The notes below the pieces were generated by a model. It searched no databases. It was not told where the DNA came from and worked only from the letters and a program-made list of their open reading frames with translations. This document shows, piece after piece, positions 35,271-43,904 of a DNA stretch of 64,000 bases. The position numbers were made by a program, and so were the translations under genes. Every line of letters begins with the position of its first letter. The stretch's first letter is position 1. This DNA is from Tepidanaerobacter acetatoxydans Re1 (GTDB lineage: Bacteria > Bacillota > Thermosediminibacteria > Thermosediminibacterales > Tepidanaerobacteraceae), in the NCBI RefSeq assembly GCF_000328765.2, contig NC_019954.2:1430501-1494500 (forward strand), in the 5' to 3' direction.

Positions 35271-35298
35271 TTTTATACTGCTAATACGAAGTATAAAA
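35271..35298. repeat. Inverted repeat upstream of the aldo/keto reductase gene
   Basis: Perfect 9-bp arms TTTTATACT/AGTATAAAA separated by 10 bp, about 60 bp before the start codon in an AT-rich region. No U-run follows on the coding strand. It is a candidate regulator-binding site. Confidence 0.5.
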
Positions 35299-35389
35299 AA
35301 TCAAATACCAATCATAAGCTTAAATTGTTAGAGTTTTCAAGAGCATCTTTTCGAGTCAGTTAGCTTTGATATTTTTTTTGAAGAAAATA

Positions 35390-35441
35390 TCGGCAGGCAA
35401 TGCCCAAATCGCATCAAAACTGCACTACCTGTCGATTTTAA
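35390..35441 (-). terminator. Probable hairpin/terminator after ireB
   Basis: Imperfect 15-bp stem (about 35441-35427 with 35404-35390; one mismatch, two G-T pairs) and an 18-nt loop, about 13 bp past the ireB stop. The downstream T-tract on the minus strand is short (ATTTTC), so termination may be weak. Confidence 0.45.
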
Positions 35442-35453
35442 AGTTTAAAACAG

Positions 35454-35711
35454 TTATTTAGTTTCAATATAGCTTTTTAATAATTCTTCTAGCAATTCAT
35501 CCCGTTCAAGTTTCCTAATAAGGTTTCTGGCATTATTATGACTGGTAATATATGCTGGATCGCCAGATAAAAGGTAGCCCACAATTTGGTTTATTGGATT
35601 ATATCCTTTTTCTTCTAGTGCTGTACAAACCTCTTTTAGAATTGTTCGAACATCAATGTCGATTTCCTTGTCTACTTTAAATTTAACAGTTTCATCCATT
35701 TTTTGCCCCAT
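35454..35711 (-). CDS. ireB: IreB family regulatory phosphoprotein (UPF0297)
   Basis: 85 residues with the family sequence [72 protein letters not shown]. In Enterococcus IreB is a substrate of the IreK Ser/Thr kinase and acts on cephalosporin resistance. N-terminal Thr4 (counting from MDE) is the usual phospho-acceptor region. The ATG at 35711 follows GGGAGGG. Placed directly after alaS as in most Firmicutes. Confidence 0.95.
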   Translation of the reverse strand: MGQKMDETVKFKVDKEIDIDVRTILKEVCTALEEKGYNPINQIVGYLLSGDPAYITSHNNARNLIRKLERDELLEELLKSYIETK

Positions 35712-35738
35712 TTAAATCTCCCTCCATTTGCTTTTGTA

Positions 35739-38369
35739 CTAAATATTCATTATAATTTCTGAAACAGATGACAAAGCTTCATCAATTTTTGCTGGGATTT
35801 TACCGCCTGCCTGAGCAAAATCCGGCCTGCCGCCGCCGCTTCCGCCTGCTATTTGAGCTATATTTTTTATTATCTTTCCGGCATGATAACCTTTTTTAGT
35901 TAAATCATCTGTTACAGCAACTACAAATGATACTTTATCATCATTGCAGCTTCCTAAAGCCACAATACCCGTTTTAATTTTTTGCTTTAACATGTCACAC
36001 ATTTTCCGAAGATCATCGATATCTTTAGACTCTGTTTTAGCAGAAATTACATTAATATTGTTTACGCATTTTGCGTTTTTTAATATTTCTACAACCTCAG
36101 AATTTATAACCTGCTGTTTTAATGAGTCTATTTCTCTTGCCTGCGACCTGATTTTTTCTTGCAGCTCTTGAATCTTTTGAGTAATTTCATTTGGGTAAGC
36201 CTTAAGCAGCTGTGCTGTTTCATTTAAAATTTCCAGGTTATCATATAAATACTGCATTAAATTAAAGCCGCACACTGCTTCAATTCGTCTAAGACCAGAG
36301 CCAATGCTATTTTCAGAAACAATTTTAAAAAGTCCTATTTCTGATGAGGACTTTACATGAGTCCCGCCACACAGTTCTTTGCTATAATCTCCAAAGCACA
36401 CCATGCGGACACGTTCCTGATATTTCTCACCAAATAGTGCTACAGCCCCTTGTTCTTGAGCCTCATGAAGAGTTGTCCAATGTATATTCGCTGGAAGATT
36501 TTTCAATATAGCGTTATTTACCTTCATTTCTACTTGTAATATTTCATCAGGCGTAAGGCCTGAGAAATGCGAAAAATCAAATCTTAATCTATGTTCATCA
36601 ACTAATGAACCAGCTTGATTAACATGTTCCCCTAAAACTTCTTTTAGTGCTCTATGTAAAAGGTGTGTAGCACTATGATTTCTGGAAATGCTTTGCCGCC
36701 TTTCCACATTAATTCTAGCTAAGACTGTATCACCAACATTAATATTGCCCTTTTCTATTTTACCTATGTGATAAATTTTCCCATCAGGCGTCTTATGAGT
36801 TTCAGTTACTCTAAATAAAAAATCTTTTCCTTCAATTATACCCGTATCTCCTACTTGCCCGCCTGATTCAGCATAAAATGGAGTTTTGTCAAGCACTAAT
36901 ATAATGTCCTTCACTTTATTATTGCAGGCTTTTACCGGTTCATTACCTGATAAAATAAATTGTACACTACTACTTGATTCAAAAGTATCATACCCTACAA
37001 AAACCGAAGAAGGAAGATGTGCTATGATTTTAAAGAATTCATCAACTTCATACATTTCTTTACGTGCAGCTTTAGCCTTTTCCCGCTGTTTAGTCATAAG
37101 TTGTTCAAAAGTCTTAATGTCCACTGACATACCATTTTCTTCAGCTATATCACAAGTTAAGTCGATCGGAAAACCATAGGTGTCATAAAGCATAAAAGCC
37201 GTGCGGCCGGGTATTTCCCTTTTATTTTCCTTTGATAATCTTTCAATATTTTCATATAAAATCTTGAGACCATCACTTAGTGTTTCGAGAAATCTTTCCT
37301 CCTCAGACTTTACTATTTTTTGTATATATGTTATATTCTTTTCAAGTTCAGGATAAGCATCTTTCATTAGCGAAACAACTTGTGGAACTATTTTGTATAA
37401 AAAAGGTTCATTTAGGTTCAGCTCTTTCCCATAACGAGCTGCTCTTCGTATGATTCGCCTTAAAACATAATTTCTTCCTTCATTTCCAGGCAGTACGCCA
37501 TCAGAAATCAAAAAGGTAATGGCTCTAGAATGATCGGCAATAACTCTGAAAGGAAAGCCTTCTTCGCCTCCTTTATATTTCTTGCCAGTCATGCTTTCTA
37601 AAAAAGTTATTATGGGCCTTAAAAGATCTGTATCATAGTTACTATATACATCTTGCATTACGGTAGCAATACGTTCAAGACCCATTCCAGTATCTATACT
37701 GGGTTTAGGCAAAGGTGTCATAGTTCCGTTCTCATCTCTGCTGTACTGCATAAAAACCAGATTCCATAATTCACGCCATCTATCACAATCGCATTTGCCT
37801 AGTGCACATTCCTTTGCATTACAGCTGTGCTCTTCGCCGCGATCAATGTATATTTCGCTGCAAGGACCACATGGTCCCGTATCTCCCATACTCCAAAAAT
37901 TATCCTTTTCACCCAGTCGGACAATTCTATCTGCCGGAATATAAGCTTGCCACAATTCAAAAGCTTCTTCATCTTCCTCAAAAACACTGACCCATAGCTG
38001 TTCTTTCGGCAGTTTTAACACATCAGTTAGAAATTCCCATGCATATTCTATTGCTTCTTTTTTAAAATAATCACCAAAAGAAAAATTACCTAGCATCTCA
38101 AAGAATGTATGATGTCGAGCCGTTTTCCCTACACTTTCCAAATCGTTATGCTTGCCTCCTGCCCTAACACATTTTTGACAAGTAACCGCTCGAGAATAAG
38201 GAAGGCTCTTAAGACCCAGAAAAACATCTTTAAACTGATTCATGCCGGCATTAGTAAATAAAAGCGTAGGATCATTTTGCGGTATCAAAGAAGAGCTGTC
38301 AACCCTTGTATGACCTTTGCTTTCAAAGTAACTTAAAAATTTTTCTCTAATTTCATGACTGGTCATCAT
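35739..38369 (-). CDS. alaS: Alanyl-tRNA synthetase
   Basis: Class II synthetase, 876 residues from ATG 38369 (SD GGAGGG at 7 nt). Catalytic core with RFDFSHFSG and HNDLESVGKTARHHTFFEMLGNFSFGDYFKKEA, editing domain zinc ligands HSATHLLH and CGGTH, C-terminal coiled coil and DHHA1 domain with GGSGGGRPDFAQAGG. No T-box is present; transcription starts about 53 nt upstream from a consensus promoter. Confidence 0.97.
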   Translation of the reverse strand: MMTSHEIREKFLSYFESKGHTRVDSSSLIPQNDPTLLFTNAGMNQFKDVFLGLKSLPYSRAVTCQKCVRAGGKHNDLESVGKTARHHTFFEMLGNFSFGDYFKKEAIEYAWEFLTDVLKLPKEQLWVSVFEEDEEAFELWQAYIPADRIVRLGEKDNFWSMGDTGPCGPCSEIYIDRGEEHSCNAKECALGKCDCDRWRELWNLVFMQYSRDENGTMTPLPKPSIDTGMGLERIATVMQDVYSNYDTDLLRPIITFLESMTGKKYKGGEEGFPFRVIADHSRAITFLISDGVLPGNEGRNYVLRRIIRRAARYGKELNLNEPFLYKIVPQVVSLMKDAYPELEKNITYIQKIVKSEEERFLETLSDGLKILYENIERLSKENKREIPGRTAFMLYDTYGFPIDLTCDIAEENGMSVDIKTFEQLMTKQREKAKAARKEMYEVDEFFKIIAHLPSSVFVGYDTFESSSSVQFILSGNEPVKACNNKVKDIILVLDKTPFYAESGGQVGDTGIIEGKDFLFRVTETHKTPDGKIYHIGKIEKGNINVGDTVLARINVERRQSISRNHSATHLLHRALKEVLGEHVNQAGSLVDEHRLRFDFSHFSGLTPDEILQVEMKVNNAILKNLPANIHWTTLHEAQEQGAVALFGEKYQERVRMVCFGDYSKELCGGTHVKSSSEIGLFKIVSENSIGSGLRRIEAVCGFNLMQYLYDNLEILNETAQLLKAYPNEITQKIQELQEKIRSQAREIDSLKQQVINSEVVEILKNAKCVNNINVISAKTESKDIDDLRKMCDMLKQKIKTGIVALGSCNDDKVSFVVAVTDDLTKKGYHAGKIIKNIAQIAGGSGGGRPDFAQAGGKIPAKIDEALSSVSEIIMNI

Positions 38370-38428
38370 TTTAACACCCTCCGACGTCAAACAAAATCTT
38401 TATTTCTCCAATTTCCATTACTGCTGGG

Positions 38429-38457
38429 ATTATATAAAAGATATAGTCCATTGTCAA
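38429..38457 (-). promoter_or_regulatory. Promoter of alaS
   Basis: Minus-strand TTGACA (38457-38452), 17-nt spacer, TATAAT (38434-38429), full consensus, between the RseC-like gene and alaS. Confidence 0.85.
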
Positions 38458-38460
38458 TAT

Positions 38461-38892
38461 TTACCTATTATCATTTGAAATTCTTATAATGCGAGGAGAA
38501 TACTTGTTTTCAATTTCCCTGCGTCTAGTAAAAAAATGTATGCTGGCAAAGCTAATAATCATTAACACTAAGCCAATCAGAATTGCAAAAGGTTCAGTTG
38601 AATTTATGTTTAATAAGCCTGATATTTTATATCCTAAACCTATGCCTGCTAAAAATGATAAAAGAGGGATTGCATATACTATTAAGGTAGCTGACAAAAA
38701 TGTTGATGCACCGAGCTCTACCTCAACAACTTGACCCACTTTTGCATTAACGCAATTTTTAGCCCAAACTCTTATTGGTTTTCCTTCTTTACCTGCGGAA
38801 CAACCCCTGCAACCCTTGCAAGAAGAATTGGGTCTAATTTCTATTTGTGCGTGCTCCTTTTTATTTGCCACTACAATAGCTTTTTCCCTCAT
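38461..38892 (-). CDS. SoxR-reducing system protein RseC/MucC-like
   Basis: 143 residues from ATG 38892 (SD GGAGGGG). N-terminal soluble part with the family cysteine cluster (NSSCKGCRGCS), then two TM segments (about 66-88 and 100-120). RseC proteins are linked to redox and Rnf-type electron transfer; the Cys cluster suggests metal or redox function. Single gene behind its own promoter, with a roughly 150-nt leader. Confidence 0.85.
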   Translation of the reverse strand: MREKAIVVANKKEHAQIEIRPNSSCKGCRGCSAGKEGKPIRVWAKNCVNAKVGQVVEVELGASTFLSATLIVYAIPLLSFLAGIGLGYKISGLLNINSTEPFAILIGLVLMIISFASIHFFTRRREIENKYSPRIIRISNDNR

Positions 38893-39048
38893 TTTCCCCT
38901 CCGTAAACAATAAAAAATTTAAGAGTTCAATTTATTACTTTCTATTTTAGGAAACATTTGAATAAACTGGTCTTGTTTCCGAAATACGAGCAATCATCAC
39001 GTTCATGCCCATAGAATTACCTAATATGTCTTATGGTAGTATGAACCT

Positions 39049-39077
39049 ATTATATAATATTGCTGCAGCTCGGTCAA
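39049..39077 (-). promoter_or_regulatory. Promoter of the RseC-like gene
   Basis: Minus-strand TTGACC (39077-39072), 17-nt spacer, TATAAT (39054-39049). The -35 element overlaps the tcdA stop codon. The leader of about 150 nt contains a 21-codon open frame (39012-38947). Confidence 0.7.
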
Positions 39078-39760
39078 TTTCTTATCAACCTGCGTATTAC
39101 TTCACCGGCAATTATTAATCCCATTACTGAAGGAACAAATGAAACACTGCCTGGTGGATAATGTTGTTTTAAAGGAGTTTCTGTAGAAAATACAACTTGT
39201 AATCCTTTTTTTATACCAAGCTTTCGGAGTTCTTTCCTAACCTTTCTGGCCATAGGACAAACATAAGTTTCGGATATGTCTGCCACTTTAAACTTAGTAG
39301 GGTCTAATTTGTTTCCTGCTCCCATAGCTGAAATAATCGGAACGCCTAGTTCTATACAATTTACAATAAGATTTATTTTAGATCTCAAGCTATCTATAGC
39401 ATCCACTACATAATCAAAATTACCGCTTAAAATATCTGGAGCGGTGTTTTCAGAATAGTACTCTCTTATTCCAATTACCTTTGCACAAGGGTTGATATCC
39501 AAAATCCTATTTTTCATAACATCAGCTTTATGTAAACCAACGGTAGAGCAGCTGGCATGAATTTGACGATTTATGTTAGAAGGAGAAATTATATCATGGT
39601 CAACGAGAATGAGTTCACCTATTCCTGCTCTCGCAAGAGCTTCTGCCGCAAAAGAACCAACTCCGCCAAGGCCTAGTACGGCAACTTTGGCATTCTTTAA
39701 TTTTTCTATACCATCCTTACCTACGAGTATTTCCGTCCTAGAAAACAAATTCTCTTTCAC
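39074..39760 (-). CDS. tcdA: tRNA threonylcarbamoyladenosine dehydratase (TcdA/CsdL)
   Basis: E1-like enzyme that dehydrates t6A37 in tRNA to cyclic ct6A. 228 residues with the ATP site VAVLGLGGVGSFAAEALARAGIGELILVDHD (about 28-58), INRQ in SPSNINRQIHA, and a C-terminal region rich in basic residues. GTG start at 39760 after TTGGAG. It lies next to 6S RNA and aspS, the same order as yrvM-bsrA-aspS in Bacillus. Confidence 0.93.
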   Translation of the reverse strand: MKENLFSRTEILVGKDGIEKLKNAKVAVLGLGGVGSFAAEALARAGIGELILVDHDIISPSNINRQIHASCSTVGLHKADVMKNRILDINPCAKVIGIREYYSENTAPDILSGNFDYVVDAIDSLRSKINLIVNCIELGVPIISAMGAGNKLDPTKFKVADISETYVCPMARKVRKELRKLGIKKGLQVVFSTETPLKQHYPPGSVSFVPSVMGLIIAGEVIRRLIRN

Positions 39761-39785
39761 TAAAATCGCTCCAAAATTAAACAGA

Positions 39786-39983
39786 TAAAAACAAACCCCA
39801 CCATGCCGTGTTTGCTGACCGTAAATAGAGACCCGGCTTCCCAGGTGGGTGTCCTCCTGAATGCATTATATTTCCCTTATAAAGGGCATATATGCAGCAA
39901 ACAGAGACCGGACTCCCTATATTAGAGTGTTGGCTCTTTACTAAGCCAGTTTACACGCACACAGCAGGGTATATTTATTTTCT
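39786..39983 (-). ncRNA. ssrS: 6S RNA
   Basis: About 195-nt RNA with its own promoter, between aspS and tcdA as 6S-1 (bsrA) in Bacillus subtilis. The ends can pair (CCCTGCTGTG near 39970 with CACGGCATGGTGGGG near 39795) and GTTTGCTG/CAGCAAAC flank a long central region, giving the extended hairpin that mimics an open promoter and binds RNA polymerase-sigma. It ends near a T-run (GTTTTTATC). Exact ends are estimates. Confidence 0.82.
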
Positions 39984-39989
39984 AAAGCT

Positions 39990-40018
39990 ATATTATCACA
40001 AAACTTACTATTTATCAA
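39990..40018 (-). promoter_or_regulatory. Promoter of 6S RNA
   Basis: Minus-strand TTGATA (40018-40013), 17-nt spacer, TAATAT (39995-39990), about 40 bp after the aspS stop codon. Confidence 0.65.
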
Positions 40019-40059
40019 GGTTTCGCCCTAATTAAGTCATGCCAATTTATGTTGATATG

Positions 40060-41832
40060 TTATATTTTTACCTGAATGTGTAGCTCTTTTAACTGTTTTG
40101 CATCAACCTCACTTGGTGCATCAGTCATCGGGCAAGAGGCGTTTTGTGTCTTGGGAAAAGCTATGCAATCCCTTATGCTGTCAAGACCCAAAAGTAGCAT
40201 AATCATACGATCAAGCCCATAAGCTATACCACCGTGTGGTGGTGTCCCATACTCAAAAGCCTTGAGCAGAAATCCAAAATTATTCCATGCTCTTTCTTTA
40301 GAGAAACCAAGGGTTTCAAACATTTTTTCCTGAAGGGCTGCATCATGTATTCTTATACTTCCGCCTCCAAGTTCAGTGCCATTTAAAACAATGTCGTAAG
40401 CTTTTGCCCTAACTCGCGAAGGTTCTTTGTCAAGTAAAGGAATATCTTCTTCCATTGGTGAAGTAAATGGGTGATGCTTTGCTACAAACCTTTTTTCTTC
40501 CTCATTATATTCTAGTAGAGGAAACTCAGTAATCCATAAGAAGTTAAGCTTATTTTTATCTATTAAGTTTAATGCCTTCGCTAAGTAAATCCTAAGGCTA
40601 CCCAAAGAAGTCATTACGAGCTCGGCATTGCTGTCAGCTATAAATACTATTAAATCGCCTACTTCACAATCAAATTTGTCTTTAATTTCTTTTATAGTTT
40701 GTTCGTCAAAAAATTTAGTTATAGGAGACTTTATACCTTCTGATGTAACATTCATCCATGCAAGGCCTTTTGCTCCAAATTCTTTTGCCTTCTCTACAAG
40801 CTCGTCAATTTGTCTGCGGCTAAAAGCCTTTCCTCCATTTTTAATATTTATGCCTTTGACTCTTCCACCATCTTTAACTACATCACTAAACACTTTAAAA
40901 CTACTGCTACCGACTATATTAGATATATCAACCATCTCCATACCAAATCTGGTATCAGGCTTATCTGAACCATATTTTTCCATGGCTTGTTCATAAGTCA
41001 TTCTAGCGAAAGGTATTTCAACTTTTATTCCAGTAACTTTTTCTACCACATATTTTATTAATTTTTCATTTAAAGAAATTATATCGTCAACATCTACAAA
41101 AGACATTTCTATATCAAGCTGTGTAAACTCCGGCTGCCTGTCTGCTCTCAAATCTTCGTCCCTAAAGCATCGTGCAATTTGATAATATCTGTCCATACCG
41201 GCTACCATCAGTATTTGCTTAAATAACTGAGGTGACTGAGGCAGTGCATAAAATTTACCAGGATTTAAGCGGCTGGGAACTAAATAATCGCGTGCACCCT
41301 CCGGAGTGCTTTTTGTAAGAACAGGTGTCTCCACCTCTACAAATCCGTTTTCATCCAAAAAATCTCTTATAGCCTTATTAATCTTGCTGCGAAAAATCAT
41401 ATTATATTGCATACTGGGTCTTCTTAAATCAAGATATCGATATTTGAGCCTCACAATTTCATCGACCTTTATATTGTCTTCTATGGGAAAAGGCGGAGTT
41501 TTGGCCTTACTCAAAATATCTAATTCTTCTCCAATTACTTCAATGTATCCAGTAGAAATTTTCGCATTTACATTTTCCGCAGGCCGCCTGCAAACTTTGC
41601 CCTTTACAGCTATAACATATTCACTCCTGATTTCATCGGCTTTCTTAAAAGCTTCTTTACGCTCAGGATTAAATACAACCTGAACAATACCGCTGCGATC
41701 TCTTAAATCCACAAAAATTAAACCGCCTAAGTCGCGACGAGTTTGAACCCAGCCTGAAAGGCATACTTCCTCGCCTTCATGCTCCTTAGTCAAATCACCG
41801 CAATAATAATTTCTTTTAATCTTTTTTTTCAC
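40060..41832 (-). CDS. aspS: Aspartyl-tRNA synthetase, bacterial type
   Basis: 590 residues from the GTG at 41832 (SD AAAGGGG; the TTG at 41841 abuts the SD). Anticodon-binding OB domain with SGWVQTRRDLGGLIFVDLRDRSG, class II motif 1-2 regions (LRRPSMQYN, RCFRDEDLRADRQPEFTQLDIEMSF), GAD insertion and motif 3 GIAYGLDRMIMLLLG. The RRDLGG Leu is typical of tRNA-Asp-specific enzymes. Yet its T-box specifier appears to be AAC (Asn), which would suit an enzyme that also charges tRNA-Asn. Confidence 0.96.
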   Translation of the reverse strand: MKKKIKRNYYCGDLTKEHEGEEVCLSGWVQTRRDLGGLIFVDLRDRSGIVQVVFNPERKEAFKKADEIRSEYVIAVKGKVCRRPAENVNAKISTGYIEVIGEELDILSKAKTPPFPIEDNIKVDEIVRLKYRYLDLRRPSMQYNMIFRSKINKAIRDFLDENGFVEVETPVLTKSTPEGARDYLVPSRLNPGKFYALPQSPQLFKQILMVAGMDRYYQIARCFRDEDLRADRQPEFTQLDIEMSFVDVDDIISLNEKLIKYVVEKVTGIKVEIPFARMTYEQAMEKYGSDKPDTRFGMEMVDISNIVGSSSFKVFSDVVKDGGRVKGINIKNGGKAFSRRQIDELVEKAKEFGAKGLAWMNVTSEGIKSPITKFFDEQTIKEIKDKFDCEVGDLIVFIADSNAELVMTSLGSLRIYLAKALNLIDKNKLNFLWITEFPLLEYNEEEKRFVAKHHPFTSPMEEDIPLLDKEPSRVRAKAYDIVLNGTELGGGSIRIHDAALQEKMFETLGFSKERAWNNFGFLLKAFEYGTPPHGGIAYGLDRMIMLLLGLDSIRDCIAFPKTQNASCPMTDAPSEVDAKQLKELHIQVKI

Positions 41833-41971
41833 AATGAACAACCCCTTTTAGTTATTGACTTTTAAATCAGTTTAAATTATTTCATAAGAGTTCATATAAA
41901 ATTTTCAAGGCAAAGGCCTTCTTTATTGTTTAAATCATTTACCATAAAACAGCATTACAATTTTTGCTGAT

Positions 41972-42205
41972 AAAAAAACTCTCATCACTGATAATAATAA
42001 ATAATATCAGGGACGAGAGTCTTCCCGCGGTGCCACCCTGTTTGGAAAATCCCACTTAAAATTTTAACGCATAAAACGTAAATCCCTACTTATATTCGAG
42101 ATTTAAGCTCCGGGGTGTTATATTGGTAGACATATACTTATCCAAAAGAGCTCTCAATCTTGGCCCTTTCTCCCTGTTGAGTATTATACATGCCATTTCC
42201 CCATC
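41972..42205 (-). promoter_or_regulatory. T-box leader of aspS (specifier read as Asn AAC)
   Basis: T-box AGGGTGGCACCGCGG on the minus strand (42039-42025), followed by a terminator of ACTCTC/GAGAGT ending in seven T residues (about 42022-41972). Stem I can be drawn as GGGG (42202-42199)/CCCC (42115-42112) plus GGCATGTA/TATATGTC; the triplet next to the lower stem is AAC (42119-42117) then A. No GAC (Asp) triplet occurs in the stem I region. T-box identity is certain; the specifier is moderately sure. Confidence 0.85.
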
Positions 42206-42319
42206 TTTGCTTTTATTTATATATTTATATCTTTTTTAACAATTATAAATAAATTACTGTTGTATGTCAATGCTATCGCGGCTTAAAATTCACAAATTCA
42301 TAACAAATTTCACATGAAA

Positions 42320-42348
42320 TTAATAAATTAAATGTATATAATTATAAT
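42320..42348 (+). promoter_or_regulatory. Possible promoter of htrA, next to an inverted repeat
   Basis: TTAATA (42320-42325), 17-nt spacer, TATAAT (42343-42348). A palindrome AATTTCA-CA-TGAAATT (42306-42321) touches the -35 and could be a regulator site. Confidence 0.4.
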
Positions 42349-42381
42349 AGAGTACAAAATGATTAAGAATGGAGGTCGGTT

Positions 42382-43554
42382 ATGATGAATCTCAATAAAA
42401 AGAAATATTTTGTTGCAGTATTAATAGGCCTTGCCGTAGGAGTCGCCTTAGTAACCGGAGGTATTTTAGCTTATAACTCCATTTATCCGGGGTCTTCGGC
42501 TCATGCCGATATAGATGGAAACACTCAGGCAAATTTAACTTCTACTGCCTTACCTGCAAACATACCCGAAATTGTTGAAAAAGTCAGTGATGCAGTAGTA
42601 TATATTGAAACAACAGTAGAAAGTCAAGATAATTCAGACCCATTTTTTAATGACCCATTTTTTAGATATTTTTTCGGAGACAGCTTCAGTTTTCGCACAA
42701 CCCCAAAAGTCAGTAAGGGTTTAGGTAGTGGTTTTATTATCAACTCCGAGGGATATATTCTTACTAACGAACATGTTATAAGCGGAGCTAAAGAAATCAC
42801 CGTAACCGTAAAAGGATTTCAGGAACCCTTTACAGCAACTGTCGTAGGAAAGGATTCTAACATGGATTTAGCAGTAGTAAAGATTAATTCTTCGGAAAAA
42901 TTACCTTATATAGAATTAGGAGATTCTGACAGCGCACGGGTAGGGGAATGGGTTATTGCAATAGGAAATCCATATCGACTTGACCACACGGTAACCGTTG
43001 GAGTAATTAGCGCTAAAGAAAGACCTATTACTATTGCGGATCAAAGTACAGGTAATACTAGGGTTTACAATAACTTGATACAAACAGATGCAGCCATAAA
43101 CCCTGGTAACAGCGGTGGCCCGCTTATATCACTTGACGGAAAAGTTATAGGAATAAATACCGCAGTTAATGCTCAGGCTCAAGGTATAGGCTTTGCAATA
43201 CCTATAAATAGCGTTAAAGAGGTCTTGGACGAACTGATAAAAAACGGATCAATCACTCGGCCTTATATTGGAGTGGCACTTCAGGATATGACAAAAGATT
43301 TGGCAGAATATTTTAAGCTTGAGGAGCCAAATGGTGCTATCATTGCCGATGTCATTTCTAACAGTCCTGCGGCAAAAGCCGGTCTTATGCGTGGCGATGT
43401 TATTTTAAAAATAAATGATACTACAATAAAAAATTCTAATGATGTTAGTGCAATAGTAAGCGAAGCTAAAATAAATGAAAAATTGGTAATGCTCATATTG
43501 CGAAACGGTCAAACTAAATTTGTTACCGTTGTAGTTGAAAAACGGCCAGAATAA
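42382..43554 (+). CDS. htrA: HtrA/DegP-type membrane-anchored serine protease
   Basis: Protein quality-control protease outside the membrane. 390 residues: N-terminal TM (about 9-32), trypsin-like domain with catalytic His in LTNEHVI, Asp in SNMDLAVVKI and Ser in NPGNSGGPL, then one PDZ domain (SNSPAAKAGLMRGDVILKIND). Tandem ATG codons at 42382; SD GGAGG. Monocistronic, between the aspS T-box and a bidirectional terminator. Confidence 0.95.
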   Translation: MMNLNKKKYFVAVLIGLAVGVALVTGGILAYNSIYPGSSAHADIDGNTQANLTSTALPANIPEIVEKVSDAVVYIETTVESQDNSDPFFNDPFFRYFFGDSFSFRTTPKVSKGLGSGFIINSEGYILTNEHVISGAKEITVTVKGFQEPFTATVVGKDSNMDLAVVKINSSEKLPYIELGDSDSARVGEWVIAIGNPYRLDHTVTVGVISAKERPITIADQSTGNTRVYNNLIQTDAAINPGNSGGPLISLDGKVIGINTAVNAQAQGIGFAIPINSVKEVLDELIKNGSITRPYIGVALQDMTKDLAEYFKLEEPNGAIIADVISNSPAAKAGLMRGDVILKINDTTIKNSNDVSAIVSEAKINEKLVMLILRNGQTKFVTVVVEKRPE

Positions 43555-43577
43555 TAATTGTTACTTTGTATATTTTT

Positions 43578-43619
43578 AAACCCCGGCTTTAATACAAGTA
43601 TTATGAGCCGGGGTTTTTT
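43578..43619. terminator. Bidirectional terminator after htrA
   Basis: AAACCCCGGCT/AGCCGGGGTTT stem, loop of 17 nt, T-runs on both sides. The second arm lies within the last codons of the convergent small gene (43601-43807). Confidence 0.85.
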
Positions 43620-43807
43620 AACGTATTAAAGCTTTCTTCATTAATCCATGTGTGTTTGATACTTCTTACTGTATCTAAGTCAGCATTTACATATTGGGCT
43701 ATATCTTCATCTGTTATATCATCTTGGCTAAAAAGGTCGAGTATATCAGCATAGTTTTCGCTAAAATTGAACACTTTATTAGCATTCCGTATTTTCTTCT
43801 TTGACAT
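43601..43807 (-). CDS. Hypothetical small protein
   Basis: 68 residues, not recognised. The sequence is hydrophilic, basic at the N-terminus and acidic in the middle; ITDEDIAQYVNADLDTVRSIKHTWI has the helix spacing of a small helix-turn-helix, which is only suggestive. ATG 43807 with GGGAGGG gives good translation signals. Its last codons form one arm of the terminator shared with htrA. Confidence 0.7.
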   Translation of the reverse strand: MSKKKIRNANKVFNFSENYADILDLFSQDDITDEDIAQYVNADLDTVRSIKHTWINEESFNTLKNPGS

Positions 43808-43904
43808 ACAATCCCTCCCTATATCTACTCTTAGTTTTCCCTGTATGCATTAAAATATGTTTAGGCAAAATAATCATATAATGTATCTGAAATACAATAA
43901 AATT

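Noticed and set aside
38370-38428. T-box leader for alaS
   Set aside because: The leader is only about 53 nt long and lacks the T-box sequence and a terminator.
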